Source of the DNA: Tenacibaculum sp. SG-28
GTDB taxonomy: Bacteria; Bacteroidota; Bacteroidia; Flavobacteriales; Flavobacteriaceae
NCBI RefSeq assembly: GCF_002954385.1
Contig: NZ_MQVY01000001.1
Coordinates: forward strand, 906,892-970,891
Direction: 5' to 3'
DNA length: 64,000 nt
Shown here: one piece after another, positions 49,134-58,039 of the stretch
Layout of the letters: each line of letters starts with the position of its first letter
How positions within the stretch are numbered: position 1 is the first letter of the stretch
Position numbers and translations under genes: made by a program
Notes under the pieces: generated by a model
What the model saw: only the letters and a program-made list of their open reading frames with translations
Told to the model about the DNA's origin: nothing
Database searches by the model: none

Positions 49134-50237
49134 TTAGTCACCATCTGCATCTACATAATCTACGCGTACATTAAATGCCTGCAGCATATCAACTTTTAGC
49201 ATTACAACAGCTTTTTGTAATTCATCATATGCCGATAACATCGCACTATTGTCGGTGTTTATCTGGTTGTAAAAGTTATTGTCTAGAGTATTAATTTGTG
49301 TTTGCGCAGTATTGAATTGATTGTTGATATTAGCAGCAAGTGTTGCATTATCTAAGGCCTCAAGGTATTCTTTAAAGCCAGGTCCTGGATTGCGTAATAC
49401 ACCATAACTTTCTCCATTAAAAAGCCTTTTTATAGAGGTTAAAGCTCGCATTGCAAGTTCTTTGGAAACTTCCTGATTGTAATACCCTTCCACTTTCTCA
49501 GGTAATGGCGTGTTTGAAAAATTTCCTGCTGGAATTCCAAATTTATTAGCTCTAAGAAGTTTTTCGTAATAGAATATAAAGTCGTTAACAAATTTATTTA
49601 AAGAACTTGTGGCTGTGTTACCAGAATTACTAACAAACTCATCTCTATACCCTCCTTGCCAATCATTTACTATTGCCGTAGTTATTTCTGTCATTTTAGA
49701 AAGAATATCATTGGCATATTTTCGATATCCAGCAGCATTTACATCGGTGGTAAACTTAGCCACTATTGCCGTATCGGTTTCTCCTAATCCAAAAAATAAA
49801 TAATCCAGTGCTTGAAAACCTTGTGAATCATGGTAATTAGAATTGGAAAAATCGTAATTTCCACTTTCTATATTAGATTCAATTTCATCCGAGGAAGTAG
49901 GATAAATATTAATGAAATTTACAAAACCAATCTCCTCTGCTTTACCGATATTAAAAACGGCAACATCTTGCCAAGCTTTTAAAGCCTCCAACCAAGAAGT
50001 CCTTACCTCCTCTAAAGAATTTTCATCTGCAGATGCAGTAAAAGTTGTTGTTTTTTCTTGTAATGTTTTTAGTTTTTCATCGAAATTAGCAAAAGCAGGA
50101 ATAATAATATTGTCTGCAACGTTGGTTAAAATCTTACTTCTATCGTAGTTGTCGTCTGGTGTATCAGGATCCTCTGAAGAAGAGCTACATGCTACGGATA
50201 ATGAGGTTATTAAAAGAAAATATAAAAAATTTTTCAT
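49134..50237 (-). CDS. Imelysin-family lipoprotein, third copy
   Basis: 367 aa, lipobox Cys17 (LSVACSSSSED). All-helical imelysin: NFINIYPTSSDEIESNIESG, then GFQALDYLFFGLGE in place of GxHxIEFLLWG (His replaced by Gln, Glu by Asp), NWQGGY-type DWQGGYRDEF and GIPAGNFSNTPLPEKVEGYY. Ends VDYVDADGD, similar to the TDGDGD end of the second copy, which suggests these two are closer relatives. Belongs to the DUF4856-imelysin-HTTM-TonB order common in Flavobacteria. Confidence 0.87.
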   Translation of the reverse strand: MKNFLYFLLITSLSVACSSSSEDPDTPDDNYDRSKILTNVADNIIIPAFANFDEKLKTLQEKTTTFTASADENSLEEVRTSWLEALKAWQDVAVFNIGKAEEIGFVNFINIYPTSSDEIESNIESGNYDFSNSNYHDSQGFQALDYLFFGLGETDTAIVAKFTTDVNAAGYRKYANDILSKMTEITTAIVNDWQGGYRDEFVSNSGNTATSSLNKFVNDFIFYYEKLLRANKFGIPAGNFSNTPLPEKVEGYYNQEVSKELAMRALTSIKRLFNGESYGVLRNPGPGFKEYLEALDNATLAANINNQFNTAQTQINTLDNNFYNQINTDNSAMLSAYDELQKAVVMLKVDMLQAFNVRVDYVDADGD

Positions 50238-50251
50238 GTTATTTATTACTA

Positions 50252-50266
50252 TTTATTCTAAATAAA
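50252..50266. promoter_or_regulatory. 15-bp AT palindrome upstream of the third imelysin gene
   Basis: TTTATT-CTA-AATAAA, 14 bases before the ATG of the minus-strand gene at 50237. Same core as the palindromes before the other iron-region genes. Candidate operator overlapping the ribosome-binding or promoter region. Confidence 0.45.
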
Positions 50267-50276
50267 GTGTAAAGAT

Positions 50277-50310
50277 AAAAAAAAGTAGCTGAAAATTCAG
50301 CTACTTTTTT
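50277..50310 (-). terminator. Terminator after the DUF4856 gene
   Basis: A 13-bp stem (50281-50293 with 50296-50308), A-run on the left and T-run on the right, about 20 bases past the stop at 50329. Confidence 0.85.
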
Positions 50311-50328
50311 ATAAAATATAAAAGTTAA

Positions 50329-51528
50329 TTATAAAGCTTGTTCTACTGTAAAACCAAAAACAGTAGCGATAGCTTCTGACATGTTATCTAAAGTACTAGC
50401 TTCGATATCCCAAAAACCATTACCTTCACCTTCTTCTAATTCTGATAAAAACGCATTAACTTGAGAAGCTGTTAAGTAAGGCGTGCCATCAGGTGATTGT
50501 GTAAATCTTAAAGACTGTACGAAACCATATCCTTCTGATAAATCATGAAAAACTTTAGAATTATCCACGCCTAAGTTACTTTTACCTGCTTGTAAGTAAT
50601 ATACAGCTCTCACGGCAACGACTTTAGAAACCGCAGCTTTAATAATTTCAGCTTGTTGATCTCTTACCGTGTAATTTTTTGCTACAATGGCAGCTCTACC
50701 TGTTTTAAATGCATCGTATATTTCGTCTGCAATTCCTGCAAAATCTACATCACCATCAACTCTTGCTAAATATTTATTCAAAAAAGAATCTGCACCTAAT
50801 TGTGGAGCAGCAGCTGATTCTTCTGCACCATACAAATAACCAAAAGCTTCATCCCATTTATGCTCCATGGTTGTATAATTTTTACCCTCTGCAGTAGTTC
50901 CGGCATTATTATCCTCTACGTTCGATGCCTCGTCTAAAACGGCAGTTGATAAATAGTTGTTTAACATTTGATCCATCATTAATGCACCAATAAGTCCTTT
51001 TGCGAATGCCTGATTGTATTCTAACCCTCTGGCATTAACATATCTGGTAGATCCTCCACCAACTTGAATTTTTCCTGCAACTCCAGCTTCTGCATTTACT
51101 TCCCAATTAGGAAAAACTTCCGTTACTTGACTACGGATGTAACCATCAAAAATATTTTTAATAGCATTAGATTCCGTAGAGTTTGAGGAGAAATAATCTT
51201 TTGATGCTGCAGTTTTACTTCGAACACTTTTGTTGGAAGCATTTAAATCCGCTCTACCTGGAAAATCTTCTCTATTTTCTTCATGACTAAACATGTTTAA
51301 AATGACATTTGCATCTGTGATGTCTTCGTCCATAAGAGCATCTAAAATTACCTCTGCCATCTCAATTCTCGTACTTTGTCCTGAATAGCTAACTGTTGAA
51401 CTACCATCTCTTGTAAATGTATAGGTTTCTGGTACAACCACATTTGGATCCTCTGGAGAATCGTCGTCAGAACATGAAGCAAATACTAATGTAGATGCTG
51501 CTAGCATAGAAAGTATAACTTTTTTCAT
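50329..51528 (-). CDS. DUF4856-domain lipoprotein
   Basis: 399 aa from MKKVILSMLAASTLVFASCS (lipobox Cys19), with a start six codons upstream also open. The helical domain with YTFTRDGSSTVSYSGQSTRI at the N-terminus and ALMMDQMLNNYLS, MEHKWDEAFGYLYG, GRAAIVAKNY is DUF4856, consistently found next to imelysins in Bacteroidota and proposed to take part in iron handling on the cell surface. It has the best promoter/operator pair in the window just upstream and heads the minus-strand iron block. Confidence 0.88.
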   Translation of the reverse strand: MKKVILSMLAASTLVFASCSDDDSPEDPNVVVPETYTFTRDGSSTVSYSGQSTRIEMAEVILDALMDEDITDANVILNMFSHEENREDFPGRADLNASNKSVRSKTAASKDYFSSNSTESNAIKNIFDGYIRSQVTEVFPNWEVNAEAGVAGKIQVGGGSTRYVNARGLEYNQAFAKGLIGALMMDQMLNNYLSTAVLDEASNVEDNNAGTTAEGKNYTTMEHKWDEAFGYLYGAEESAAAPQLGADSFLNKYLARVDGDVDFAGIADEIYDAFKTGRAAIVAKNYTVRDQQAEIIKAAVSKVVAVRAVYYLQAGKSNLGVDNSKVFHDLSEGYGFVQSLRFTQSPDGTPYLTASQVNAFLSELEEGEGNGFWDIEASTLDNMSEAIATVFGFTVEQAL

Positions 51529-51585
51529 TTGTATTGAATTTATCAAAGTGAGTATTTTGTTTATTTAGATTGATTAAATTTAATG

Positions 51586-51616
51586 CAAATGTATCATATA
51601 ATTTAACAAACACAAA
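51586..51616 (-). promoter_or_regulatory. Consensus promoter of the DUF4856 gene
   Basis: On the minus strand TTTG (plus 51613-51616), exactly 19 bases, then TACATTTG (plus 51586-51593). A leader of about 50 bases follows. Confidence 0.8.
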
Positions 51617-51644
51617 ATTTATTTAGTTTATTTCTAAATAAATT
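51616..51644. promoter_or_regulatory. 29-bp palindrome with a 19-bp Fur-box-like core at the DUF4856 promoter
   Basis: Perfect 11-bp arms (51616-51626 with 51634-51644) around seven bases. The core ATTTAG-N7-CTAAAT (51621-51639) has the size and symmetry of a Fur box. It abuts the -33 element, fitting repression of the iron block. Confidence 0.65.
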
Positions 51645-51754
51645 TTAATACCAATTAAACGTACGCTCAAACTAAAGAACTGACACTTATACCAAAAAAA
51701 TAGGATTATTCAATTAAATCTATTATTTTTAATGAAAGATTAAAATTAAAAAAA

Positions 51755-52213
51755 ATGTTTACCCCCAAAGAAAAAGTTATCCCTAAAACTAAAAGGGATA
51801 TTTATTATGTAAAATGTACCGTGGGAAATACTGCAGTTCCCAAAGCAACCATTGCTAAATTTTCGTTAGCCATATCTAAAAAAAACAATAAAATTTCTGG
51901 TATTGTTAAAATTTCTAACATTTATAGTAACGATACTGCCACCATCAATGTGGTTGGAAAAATTCAGGAAAGAGGTACGAAATTCATTACGAAACAGCTT
52001 AAACTAATAGGTGAATCTATTGTTCACGAAAATGCAGAGCTTGAAAAGAATACAATGGAAAGATTCACGGCTTCCCTAACTTTAGATGCTACTGGTAATG
52101 GTATTGGTAATTTCTCTTTTAAAAAGATAAAAGAGACTAATATTCCCGTACTTCCATTGATAACGAAACAGGAAGAATGCAGCAAAAAAGAGCATTTCAC
52201 TGTTGCAAGCTGA
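51755..52213 (+). CDS. Hypothetical protein (152 aa)
   Basis: Soluble, lysine/threonine-rich, beta-strand pattern (YYVKCTVGNTAVPKATIAKF, SGIVKISNIYSNDTATINVV, RFTASLTLDATGNGIGNFSF). Remotely like DUF1842-type beta proteins, but I cannot assign it. Only plus-strand gene between the iron region and the yigZ operon, with an A-rich leader before its ATG and no terminator recognised. Confidence 0.6.
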   Translation: MFTPKEKVIPKTKRDIYYVKCTVGNTAVPKATIAKFSLAISKKNNKISGIVKISNIYSNDTATINVVGKIQERGTKFITKQLKLIGESIVHENAELEKNTMERFTASLTLDATGNGIGNFSFKKIKETNIPVLPLITKQEECSKKEHFTVAS

Positions 52214-52271
52214 TACTTTTTACAATGGAACTTGTTTCTAATAGTAAAATACGGTGAAAAATAATGTCGTG

Positions 52272-52883
52272 TTAAACTTTTTTTATGGAAACTTTAAATA
52301 AATTCATAAAAATATCATGTATTGCTTCAGCTTCTTTTTTTCGAATGGAAATTACCAACATACATTCCAATTCTAATTTTTGATTGAGAACAGTAATCGA
52401 TTTTTCTTTAATAATTCGCATTACCTTGTTCATCCTATCGTAGCCAAAATTTAATTGATAAACAACATCTATGGTTTTCTCAATTACTTCAGAAGCTTCA
52501 ATAGCCATTCGAGCAGAGGTTCTGTAGGCATTAATAAGCCCCCCTACTCCTAATTTTGTACCGCCAAAATAGCGCACCGAAACGATTAAAATATTGGTCA
52601 AGCCAAAAGCCTGAATTTGTCCGTAAATTGGTTGTCCTGCGGAATTATTTGGCTCTCCGTCATCATTTGCTCTATGGCTAATTTTATCGGTTCCTAATTG
52701 CCAGGCATAACAATGATGACCTGCAGTATGGTGCTTCTTGCGCAAACTTTCCAAATACTTTTTTATATCTGCTTCAGTTTGTATCGGAAAAGCATACCCA
52801 TAAAATTTACTATTTCTATCCTTAAACAATGATTCCTGAGAAGGGCCCATAATGGTCTTGTATGTATCGTCTAGTGTACTCAT
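52272..52883 (-). CDS. YigZ/IMPACT-family protein
   Basis: 203 aa. N-terminal UPF0029 fold: ESLFKDRNSKFYGYAFPIQT, HHTAGHHCYAWQLG, RANDDGEPNNSAGQPIYGQI and VSVRYFGGTKLGVGGLINAY, all diagnostic. The C-terminal EF-G-like DUF1949 domain is about 135-200. Function uncertain. The eukaryotic homologue IMPACT regulates translation. Its ATG overlaps the stop of the transporter gene by one base, so it is the last gene of the ribD-HAD-transporter-yigZ operon. Confidence 0.9.
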   Translation of the reverse strand: MSTLDDTYKTIMGPSQESLFKDRNSKFYGYAFPIQTEADIKKYLESLRKKHHTAGHHCYAWQLGTDKISHRANDDGEPNNSAGQPIYGQIQAFGLTNILIVSVRYFGGTKLGVGGLINAYRTSARMAIEASEVIEKTIDVVYQLNFGYDRMNKVMRIIKEKSITVLNQKLELECMLVISIRKKEAEAIHDIFMNLFKVSIKKV

Positions 52884-53744
52884 TATGCCAAAGAAACTAA
52901 TGCGATTCCTAATATTGCCAAAACAATTCCAATTTTATTTTGTACACTAAATGATTCTTTGAAAATAAAAAAACCTAAAAGAGCAGATAAAATTACGATA
53001 CCCACGTTGTTCATAGTAAATAAAGTAGAACTTTCAAAATCTTTATTTTGCAATGCTTTAATTAAAAAAACAATAGAATAGTAATTAGGAATTCCTAGAA
53101 CAACTCCTGCTACGATACTATTAATATGTATCTTACTTTTATGAACTAAATATTTATATCCTAAAATAGACATTCCAAAGAATGCTGCTATTGCAAACAA
53201 ACTTCCCGAAAAAAAATCAACTTCCGTTGGTGCAACATAATTTATCTCTACATATTTTAAGACAGTGTCAATTACGCCAGAGCCAACAAATAATAATACC
53301 GGAAAAAGGAGGCTTACTTTAGGGTTGGAACTTTTACTTGATTTATTAGATGCTAAATACACTGCGATTAACGCGATAGTAATCCCTAATGCCTTGATTA
53401 AATTTATAGTTTCATCGTATAATATAATACCAAATAATATGGGAACCACAACAGACATTTTTCCGGATATTGACGCTACGGAAACACCATTTTTGCGATG
53501 TCATTGCCATTACAAAAAATACAGAAACAAATAATAAACCGAGTACTAAAGCGCCATAAAACCAGGGTTGCTGCGGAATGGTAGTTATTCTTGAAAAAGA
53601 AGAAGCCGATAACATTCCCACAACAAATGCTACCAAATAATTCACAACAATAGCCTGTAAGGTATTTATTTTATAACGTTCAAAATATTTAAATATCACA
53701 AAAAGTGAAGAGGAGAAAACGATACTTAAAATTAAATAGATCAT
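52883..53744 (-). CDS. DMT/EamA-family transporter (frameshifted)
   Basis: Ten-helix drug/metabolite transporter of about 287 aa in two EamA repeats. The frame breaks at a T5 run (plus 53490-53494). Adding two bases gives AMTSQKNGVSVASISGKMSV and joins the N-terminal part (MIYLILSIVFSSSLFVIFKY...) to VVVPILFGIILYDETINLIK. The C-terminal repeat ends NKIGIVLAILGIALVSLA. Substrate unknown. Start is one base after the HAD gene and the end overlaps yigZ, so it is in the operon. Confidence 0.82.
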
Positions 53745-53745
53745 A

Positions 53746-54354
53746 TTAAGAGAATTGTTTTCTTTGTGTTAGGTTGCTTATATCTTCTGTTTTGGGATTG
53801 ATATTCCAAACGTGTATGCCAAGACTTTTGGCTGCATCTGTATTTTCTTTAGTGTCGTCAATAAAAATAGTTTCCCCAGGAATTAGATTATTTTCTTCCA
53901 GTACATATGCATAAATATCTGAATTTGGTTTTCTTAAATTGATCTCATGAGAAAGGTAGAACTTTTCGAAACAGTTTTTGAAGTCCTCCCATATTTTATT
54001 TCCCCAATCCTTTTGAATCCAATCGATATGCAATTCATTGGTGTTACTCAACAAGAAAAGACGATATTTTTTTGTAGCTGCCAAACGCTTTAAAAAATGA
54101 AATCTGTGTTCTGGAAAATCCAAAAGAATGGCATTCCATGCTTCTATTAAATCCCTTTTTACGATTCCATATTTACCGTGAAAATGAGCAATAAAATCAC
54201 GAGAAGAAAGTAAACCCTTTTCATAACTGTAATACACATCCATCATTTCGGGTGTAATGGAGGTTACTCCTAATTTTTGCAATGCGTCATGAGTAGCATC
54301 TTTGTTGAGATTTATAAACACATCTCCAAAGTCAAAAATGATATTTTTAATCAT
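53746..54354 (-). CDS. HAD-family hydrolase
   Basis: 202 aa haloacid-dehalogenase-like phosphatase: motif I DFGDVFINL (Asp nucleophile at residue 9, with the second Asp position occupied as D-x-G-D), motif II FLLSNTN, Lys in LRKPNSDIYAYVL and motif IV FIDDTKENTDAAKSLGI. Similar to YihX/sugar-phosphate phosphatases. Directly follows and overlaps ribD by eight bases. Since a HAD phosphatase is needed to dephosphorylate the pyrimidine made by RibD, a role in riboflavin synthesis is an attractive inference. Confidence 0.85.
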   Translation of the reverse strand: MIKNIIFDFGDVFINLNKDATHDALQKLGVTSITPEMMDVYYSYEKGLLSSRDFIAHFHGKYGIVKRDLIEAWNAILLDFPEHRFHFLKRLAATKKYRLFLLSNTNELHIDWIQKDWGNKIWEDFKNCFEKFYLSHEINLRKPNSDIYAYVLEENNLIPGETIFIDDTKENTDAAKSLGIHVWNINPKTEDISNLTQRKQFS

Positions 54355-55388
54355 TGTAATAAGTTCTTAATATATCGTTATCTATTTTTTCAACATGAGA
54401 GAGCTCAGCATGTAATGATGGAGATTTTATACCTTCGTTAAACGAAGTATCTCCGATAAATATTTTTGCCTCATCCCATAGATTAGCTGCAATAAAGGTT
54501 TGTAATGTTCGTGCTCCTCCCTCCACAAAAAGAGATTGTATCTTGTACTCGAATAAAACCTCACAAATTTGAGCTGCTATGTTTTTCGAAAAATCAATTT
54601 TTTCAAAAGCAATCGCATCTTTTTCCAATGTACACGTAGTATAAGTATCGGTAATTACAATTACTTTACCGTCACCATTATAAATTTTAAAATTTTGGCA
54701 ATTTGCAATGATCGATCTAAAATTACTTTAACTGGATTTTGGCCGCTCCAATATCGCAAATTTAAACTTGGATTATCCTCTAAAACCGTATTTGTTCCAA
54801 CGAGAATGGCATGTTCTTGTGCTCTCCATTTGTGCACTATTTGCCTCGAAAAAGGATTAGATATCCATACCGGTTTTTTTCATCTCTAGTCAAAGGTGCT
54901 ATAAAACCATCTTTGGTTTCCGCCCATTTTAAAACTACATAAGGTCTATTTTTATTCTGATACGTAAAGAATCGTTTATGATGCTGCAAACATTCTTTTT
55001 CTAGTACTCCAAGAATGACCTCACAACCAGCATTTTTCAAACGCTCTATCCCTTTTCCTGCCACAAGACTATTAGTATCCAGACACCCAATAACAACTTT
55101 TGGTATTTGCTTCTTTACAATTAAATCCGCACAGGGCGGTGTTTTCCCGTGATGAGAACAGGGTTCTAAAGTAACGTATATGGTTGCTTTTTTTAAAAGC
55201 TCTTGATTTGCCACAGAATTAATTGCATTCACTTCGGCATGAGGACCACCATAAGGACTGGTAAAACCCTCTCCTATTATCGTATCCTCTAATACTACAA
55301 CAGCACCAACCGAGGGGTTAGGTCTGGTAGTTCCGATTCCTTTTTTCGCTAATTGCAGACAGCGTTTTATGTATTTTTTATGCTGCAA
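54347..55388 (-). CDS. ribD: Bifunctional riboflavin deaminase/reductase RibD (two frameshifts)
   Basis: Second and third steps of riboflavin synthesis. N-terminal deaminase: zinc motif HAEVNAINSV (His-Ala-Glu) and YVTLEPCSHHGKTPPCADLI. C-terminal reductase: YVVLKWAETKDGFIAP, then after a one-base correction at 54874-54880 KKPVWISNPFSRQIVHKWRA...ILVGTNTVLEDNPSLNLRYW, and after a second at 54693-54696 NFKIYNGDGKVIVITDTYTT...SLFVEGGARTLQTFIAANLW. The joined protein is 347 aa, normal for RibD. Both breaks are lost A. First gene of the ribD-HAD-transporter-yigZ operon. Confidence 0.9.
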
Positions 55389-55392
55389 GTAC

Positions 55393-55854
55393 TTAATTTT
55401 GAATGGTTACTTTTTCTGTTTTATCTATGTGATACACTTTAGAGAACGCATACATTTTATAGCGCAAATCTCCTTTAATGTGCACTTCGATAGTTTTTGT
55501 AAAAATAGAATTAACAAGTCCTGCCAGAATCCCTTTATTCGAATTTTCAAAAATTTTAGAGGTAGGTATCGCAACTTGTAATGGAATTGTAAATTCACTT
55601 TTGGCAGGAACCTTAAATTCCTCTGAAGTAACTAATGCTAACTGCTCCTTATTAAATGCTACTCTCATATCTTCAACCTGAATCTTTCCACTAACTGTAT
55701 TGGGATTTTTGAAGTAGGCATTTACCCCTAATTTAACAGTATCTAGTTGTGTCGACAACAATCTTATATCGTCAATTTTAATAAATTCAGGTTGTTTTTT
55801 TACCGAACAACTACTTATTACAATGGCAAATAAAAACCAATATATTTTTTTCAT
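55393..55854 (-). CDS. LEA type 2 (water-stress) family lipoprotein
   Basis: 153 aa, lipobox Cys16 (AIVISSC). The LEA-2/WHy beta-sandwich is visible as TVKLGVNAYFKNPNTVSGKI, EDMRVAFNKEQLALVTS and FTIPLQVAIPTSKIF. In this family the domain is linked to desiccation tolerance or envelope stability. Bacterial role unknown. Ends four bases before ribD on the same strand and could share its transcript. Confidence 0.82.
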   Translation of the reverse strand: MKKIYWFLFAIVISSCSVKKQPEFIKIDDIRLLSTQLDTVKLGVNAYFKNPNTVSGKIQVEDMRVAFNKEQLALVTSEEFKVPAKSEFTIPLQVAIPTSKIFENSNKGILAGLVNSIFTKTIEVHIKGDLRYKMYAFSKVYHIDKTEKVTIQN

Positions 55855-55884
55855 ATATTTTTCAATTTAGGTAACTTGCTGTTG

Positions 55885-55892
55885 CAAAAATA
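55885..55892 (-). promoter_or_regulatory. -7 box of the LEA-2/ribD transcript
   Basis: On the minus strand TATTTTTG (TAnnTTTG), about 31 bases before the ATG at 55854. No TTTG at the -33 spacing. Confidence 0.45.
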
Positions 55893-55902
55893 CTATATTC
55901 CA

Positions 55903-56394
55903 ATGACACCTTTTGATTTTATTATCAGAGAAATTAAACCAGCAGATAATGCAGGAGTTGCGCAACTTATAAGAAGTGTTTTAATAGAATTAAATGTTCC
56001 TAAAACAGGAACCGCTTATGAGGATAAGGCCACCGATGAAATGTTTGCAACCTATCAGAATAAAAGGGCTTGTTATTTTGTAATTGAATACAAAGGAGAA
56101 ATTCTTGGAGGTGCCGGAATCGGGCCATTAGAGGGACAAAATGACAATGTCTGCGAATTGCAAAAAATGTACTTTTCTCCTTCTATTAGAGGCAAAGGAC
56201 TTGGAAGTAAATTAATTACACAATGTTTAGAAAAGGCAAAAGAATACGAGTTCAAGCAGTGTTATATTGAAACAATGCCCTACATGCATGCTGCTCAAAA
56301 ATTATATAAAAAAAATGGTTTCCATAAGCTCAGTCAACCAATGGGTAACACAGGGCATTATTCCTGCACAGTATGGATGTTAAAAGACCTTTAG
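55903..56394 (+). CDS. GNAT-family N-acetyltransferase
   Basis: 163 aa from MTPFDFIIREIKPADNAGVA. GNAT fold: GEILGGAGIGPLEGQND, then LQKMYFSPSIRGKGLGSKLI (motif A Q/RxxGxG/A: RGKGLG), KQCYIETMPYMHAAQKLYKK and NGFHKL. Acetyl-CoA-dependent, with unknown acceptor (small molecule or protein). The upstream in-frame start (55876) lies in the promoter zone of the divergent gene, so ATG 55903 is preferred. prmC follows after 23 bases. Confidence 0.87.
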   Translation: MTPFDFIIREIKPADNAGVAQLIRSVLIELNVPKTGTAYEDKATDEMFATYQNKRACYFVIEYKGEILGGAGIGPLEGQNDNVCELQKMYFSPSIRGKGLGSKLITQCLEKAKEYEFKQCYIETMPYMHAAQKLYKKNGFHKLSQPMGNTGHYSCTVWMLKDL

Positions 56395-56417
56395 TAACCT
56401 CAAAGCGATAGCGAATA

Positions 56418-57278
56418 ATGACTGTACGTGAATTCAAAGTACTCTTTTACACAAAGCTTACTGTGTTATACCCCAAAAATGAAGTCGATATTTTTTTCGC
56501 TTTAATCACAGAAGAATATTTGGCGATTTCCCCCGTTGATGTTATTGTTAACCCAACAAATATCATTTCTCAGGATACCCTACATCGTTTAGAAAAAGTA
56601 ACACAACGTTTATTACGAGAAGAACCCATTCAGTATATTCTTGGAAAAACAGAGTTTTATGGACTCCCCTTTTATGTAAATAAAAACACTTTGATACCAA
56701 GACCGGAAACAGAAGAGCTTGTAGATTGGATTATTGAAGAAAATAAACAACAAGACTCTATTTCAATACTAGATATAGGAACAGGCTCTGGTTGTATCCC
56801 TATCGCCCTTAAAAAAAATTTAACAACCAGTAACATATGTGCCATAGACGTTTCGGAAAAAGCTCTGGAAATAGCAAAAAAAAACATGGCCTCAAACAAT
56901 GTAAATATAGAATGGTTAGCAATAGACATATTGCGTACAGAACAACTACCAAAAAAATTTGATATAATTGTTTCTAATCCGCCATATGTACGGCAGTTAG
57001 AGAAAAATGAAATGAAAAAAAATGTGCTCGAAAATGAACCACACCTTGCGCTATTTGTTACCGATAATAATCCATTAATTTTTTATTCCAAAATAGCAGA
57101 CCTTGCAAAGAGATCTTTAACAAAAAACGGAATGCTATTTTTTGAAATAAATCAGTATCTGGCAGAGGAAATGCTAGCAATGATGAAAAATAAAGGGTAT
57201 ACGAATATTGAATTGCGAAAAGACTTTAGAGGAAATGATAGAATGATAAAAGCTAGCTATTTATCCGATGAATTATAG
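56418..57278 (+). CDS. prmC: Peptide chain release factor N5-glutamine methyltransferase
   Basis: Methylates the GGQ glutamine of RF1/RF2 using SAM. 286 aa. N-terminal helical RF-binding domain (about 1-75, ending PIQYILGKTEFYGLPFYVNK), catalytic domain with LIPRPETEELVDW, ILDIGTGSGCIPIALKKN (motif I) and the NPPY motif in IIVSNPPYVRQLEKNEMKKN. All diagnostic of PrmC/HemK. Follows the GNAT gene closely on the same strand. Confidence 0.94.
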   Translation: MTVREFKVLFYTKLTVLYPKNEVDIFFALITEEYLAISPVDVIVNPTNIISQDTLHRLEKVTQRLLREEPIQYILGKTEFYGLPFYVNKNTLIPRPETEELVDWIIEENKQQDSISILDIGTGSGCIPIALKKNLTTSNICAIDVSEKALEIAKKNMASNNVNIEWLAIDILRTEQLPKKFDIIVSNPPYVRQLEKNEMKKNVLENEPHLALFVTDNNPLIFYSKIADLAKRSLTKNGMLFFEINQYLAEEMLAMMKNKGYTNIELRKDFRGNDRMIKASYLSDEL

Positions 57279-57325
57279 TAGTATAACAAAGTGTTTTTTT
57301 AAAATTAAATTACATTTAAAAATAG

Positions 57326-57333
57326 TAGTTTTG
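57326..57333 (+). promoter_or_regulatory. -7 box upstream of the 228-aa envelope protein
   Basis: TAGTTTTG matches TAnnTTTG, 20 bases before the ATG at 57353. Confidence 0.5.
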
Positions 57334-57352
57334 CATTTTTGAACCATTTAAT

Positions 57353-58039
57353 ATGAGAAAGTTTTTTAAAGTTTTAGGAATTTTATTTTTAATACTAACT
57401 GTGATTTCTGTAATTACCTATCACAGTTATCACGAAGAACTCCCGCAAGGAAAAGTTGGTGCTGCGGCGGATAGTTTAGCTACCAAAATGTTGCATGCAT
57501 TAGACTATAAGGCCTACAAAAACACGCGGTATATCGAATGGAATTTTAGAGGAGTACACGATTATAAATGGGATAAAAAAACGGGGATTGTAGAGGTTAC
57601 TTGGGATAGTAAAAAAGTAATTTTGCACACAAAAGAAATCGAAAAAAGTATTGCTTACGAAGATGGAAAAGAAAGTGACAACAGTGAACTAATAAGTACT
57701 GCTCAAAACTATTTTAATAACGATAGTTTTTGGCTAGTAGCTCCATATAAAGTATTTGACTTCAGTGTAACAAGGAGTATCGTTCCTTATAAAGGTAAAA
57801 AAGCACTTTTGGTTACCTACAATGCAGGAGGATCAACACCTGGTGATTCTTATTTATGGATTTTAGATGGTAATTATATACCAGTAGCTTTTAAAATGTG
57901 GGTGTCTATACTACCAATTGGAGGTGTTGAAGCCTCTTGGAATAATTGGACAACAACCTCTTCAGGAGCTAAATTACCTACTAAACATAGCTTTAGCACT
58001 GGTACGCTAGAACTAGAAAACATAAAGGGATATCGTTAA
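57353..58039 (+). CDS. Hypothetical membrane-anchored envelope protein
   Basis: 228 aa with one N-terminal membrane anchor (residues about 5-24, KVLGILFLILTVISVITYHS) and a beta-rich outer domain (WNFRGVHDYKWDKKTGIVEV, LLVTYNAGGSTPGDSYLWIL, KMWVSILPIGGVEASWNNW). Similar uncharacterised proteins are frequent in Flavobacteriia. No catalytic motif seen. Possibly lipid-binding like LolA/LolB folds, but unproven. Its 3' end overlaps the convergent protease gene by 27 bases. Confidence 0.72.
   Translation: MRKFFKVLGILFLILTVISVITYHSYHEELPQGKVGAAADSLATKMLHALDYKAYKNTRYIEWNFRGVHDYKWDKKTGIVEVTWDSKKVILHTKEIEKSIAYEDGKESDNSELISTAQNYFNNDSFWLVAPYKVFDFSVTRSIVPYKGKKALLVTYNAGGSTPGDSYLWILDGNYIPVAFKMWVSILPIGGVEASWNNWTTTSSGAKLPTKHSFSTGTLELENIKGYR

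Noticed and set aside
54569..54889. Plus-strand ORF opposite ribD
   Set aside because: Occupies exactly the frameshifted part of ribD, whose joined translation has clear reductase motifs.
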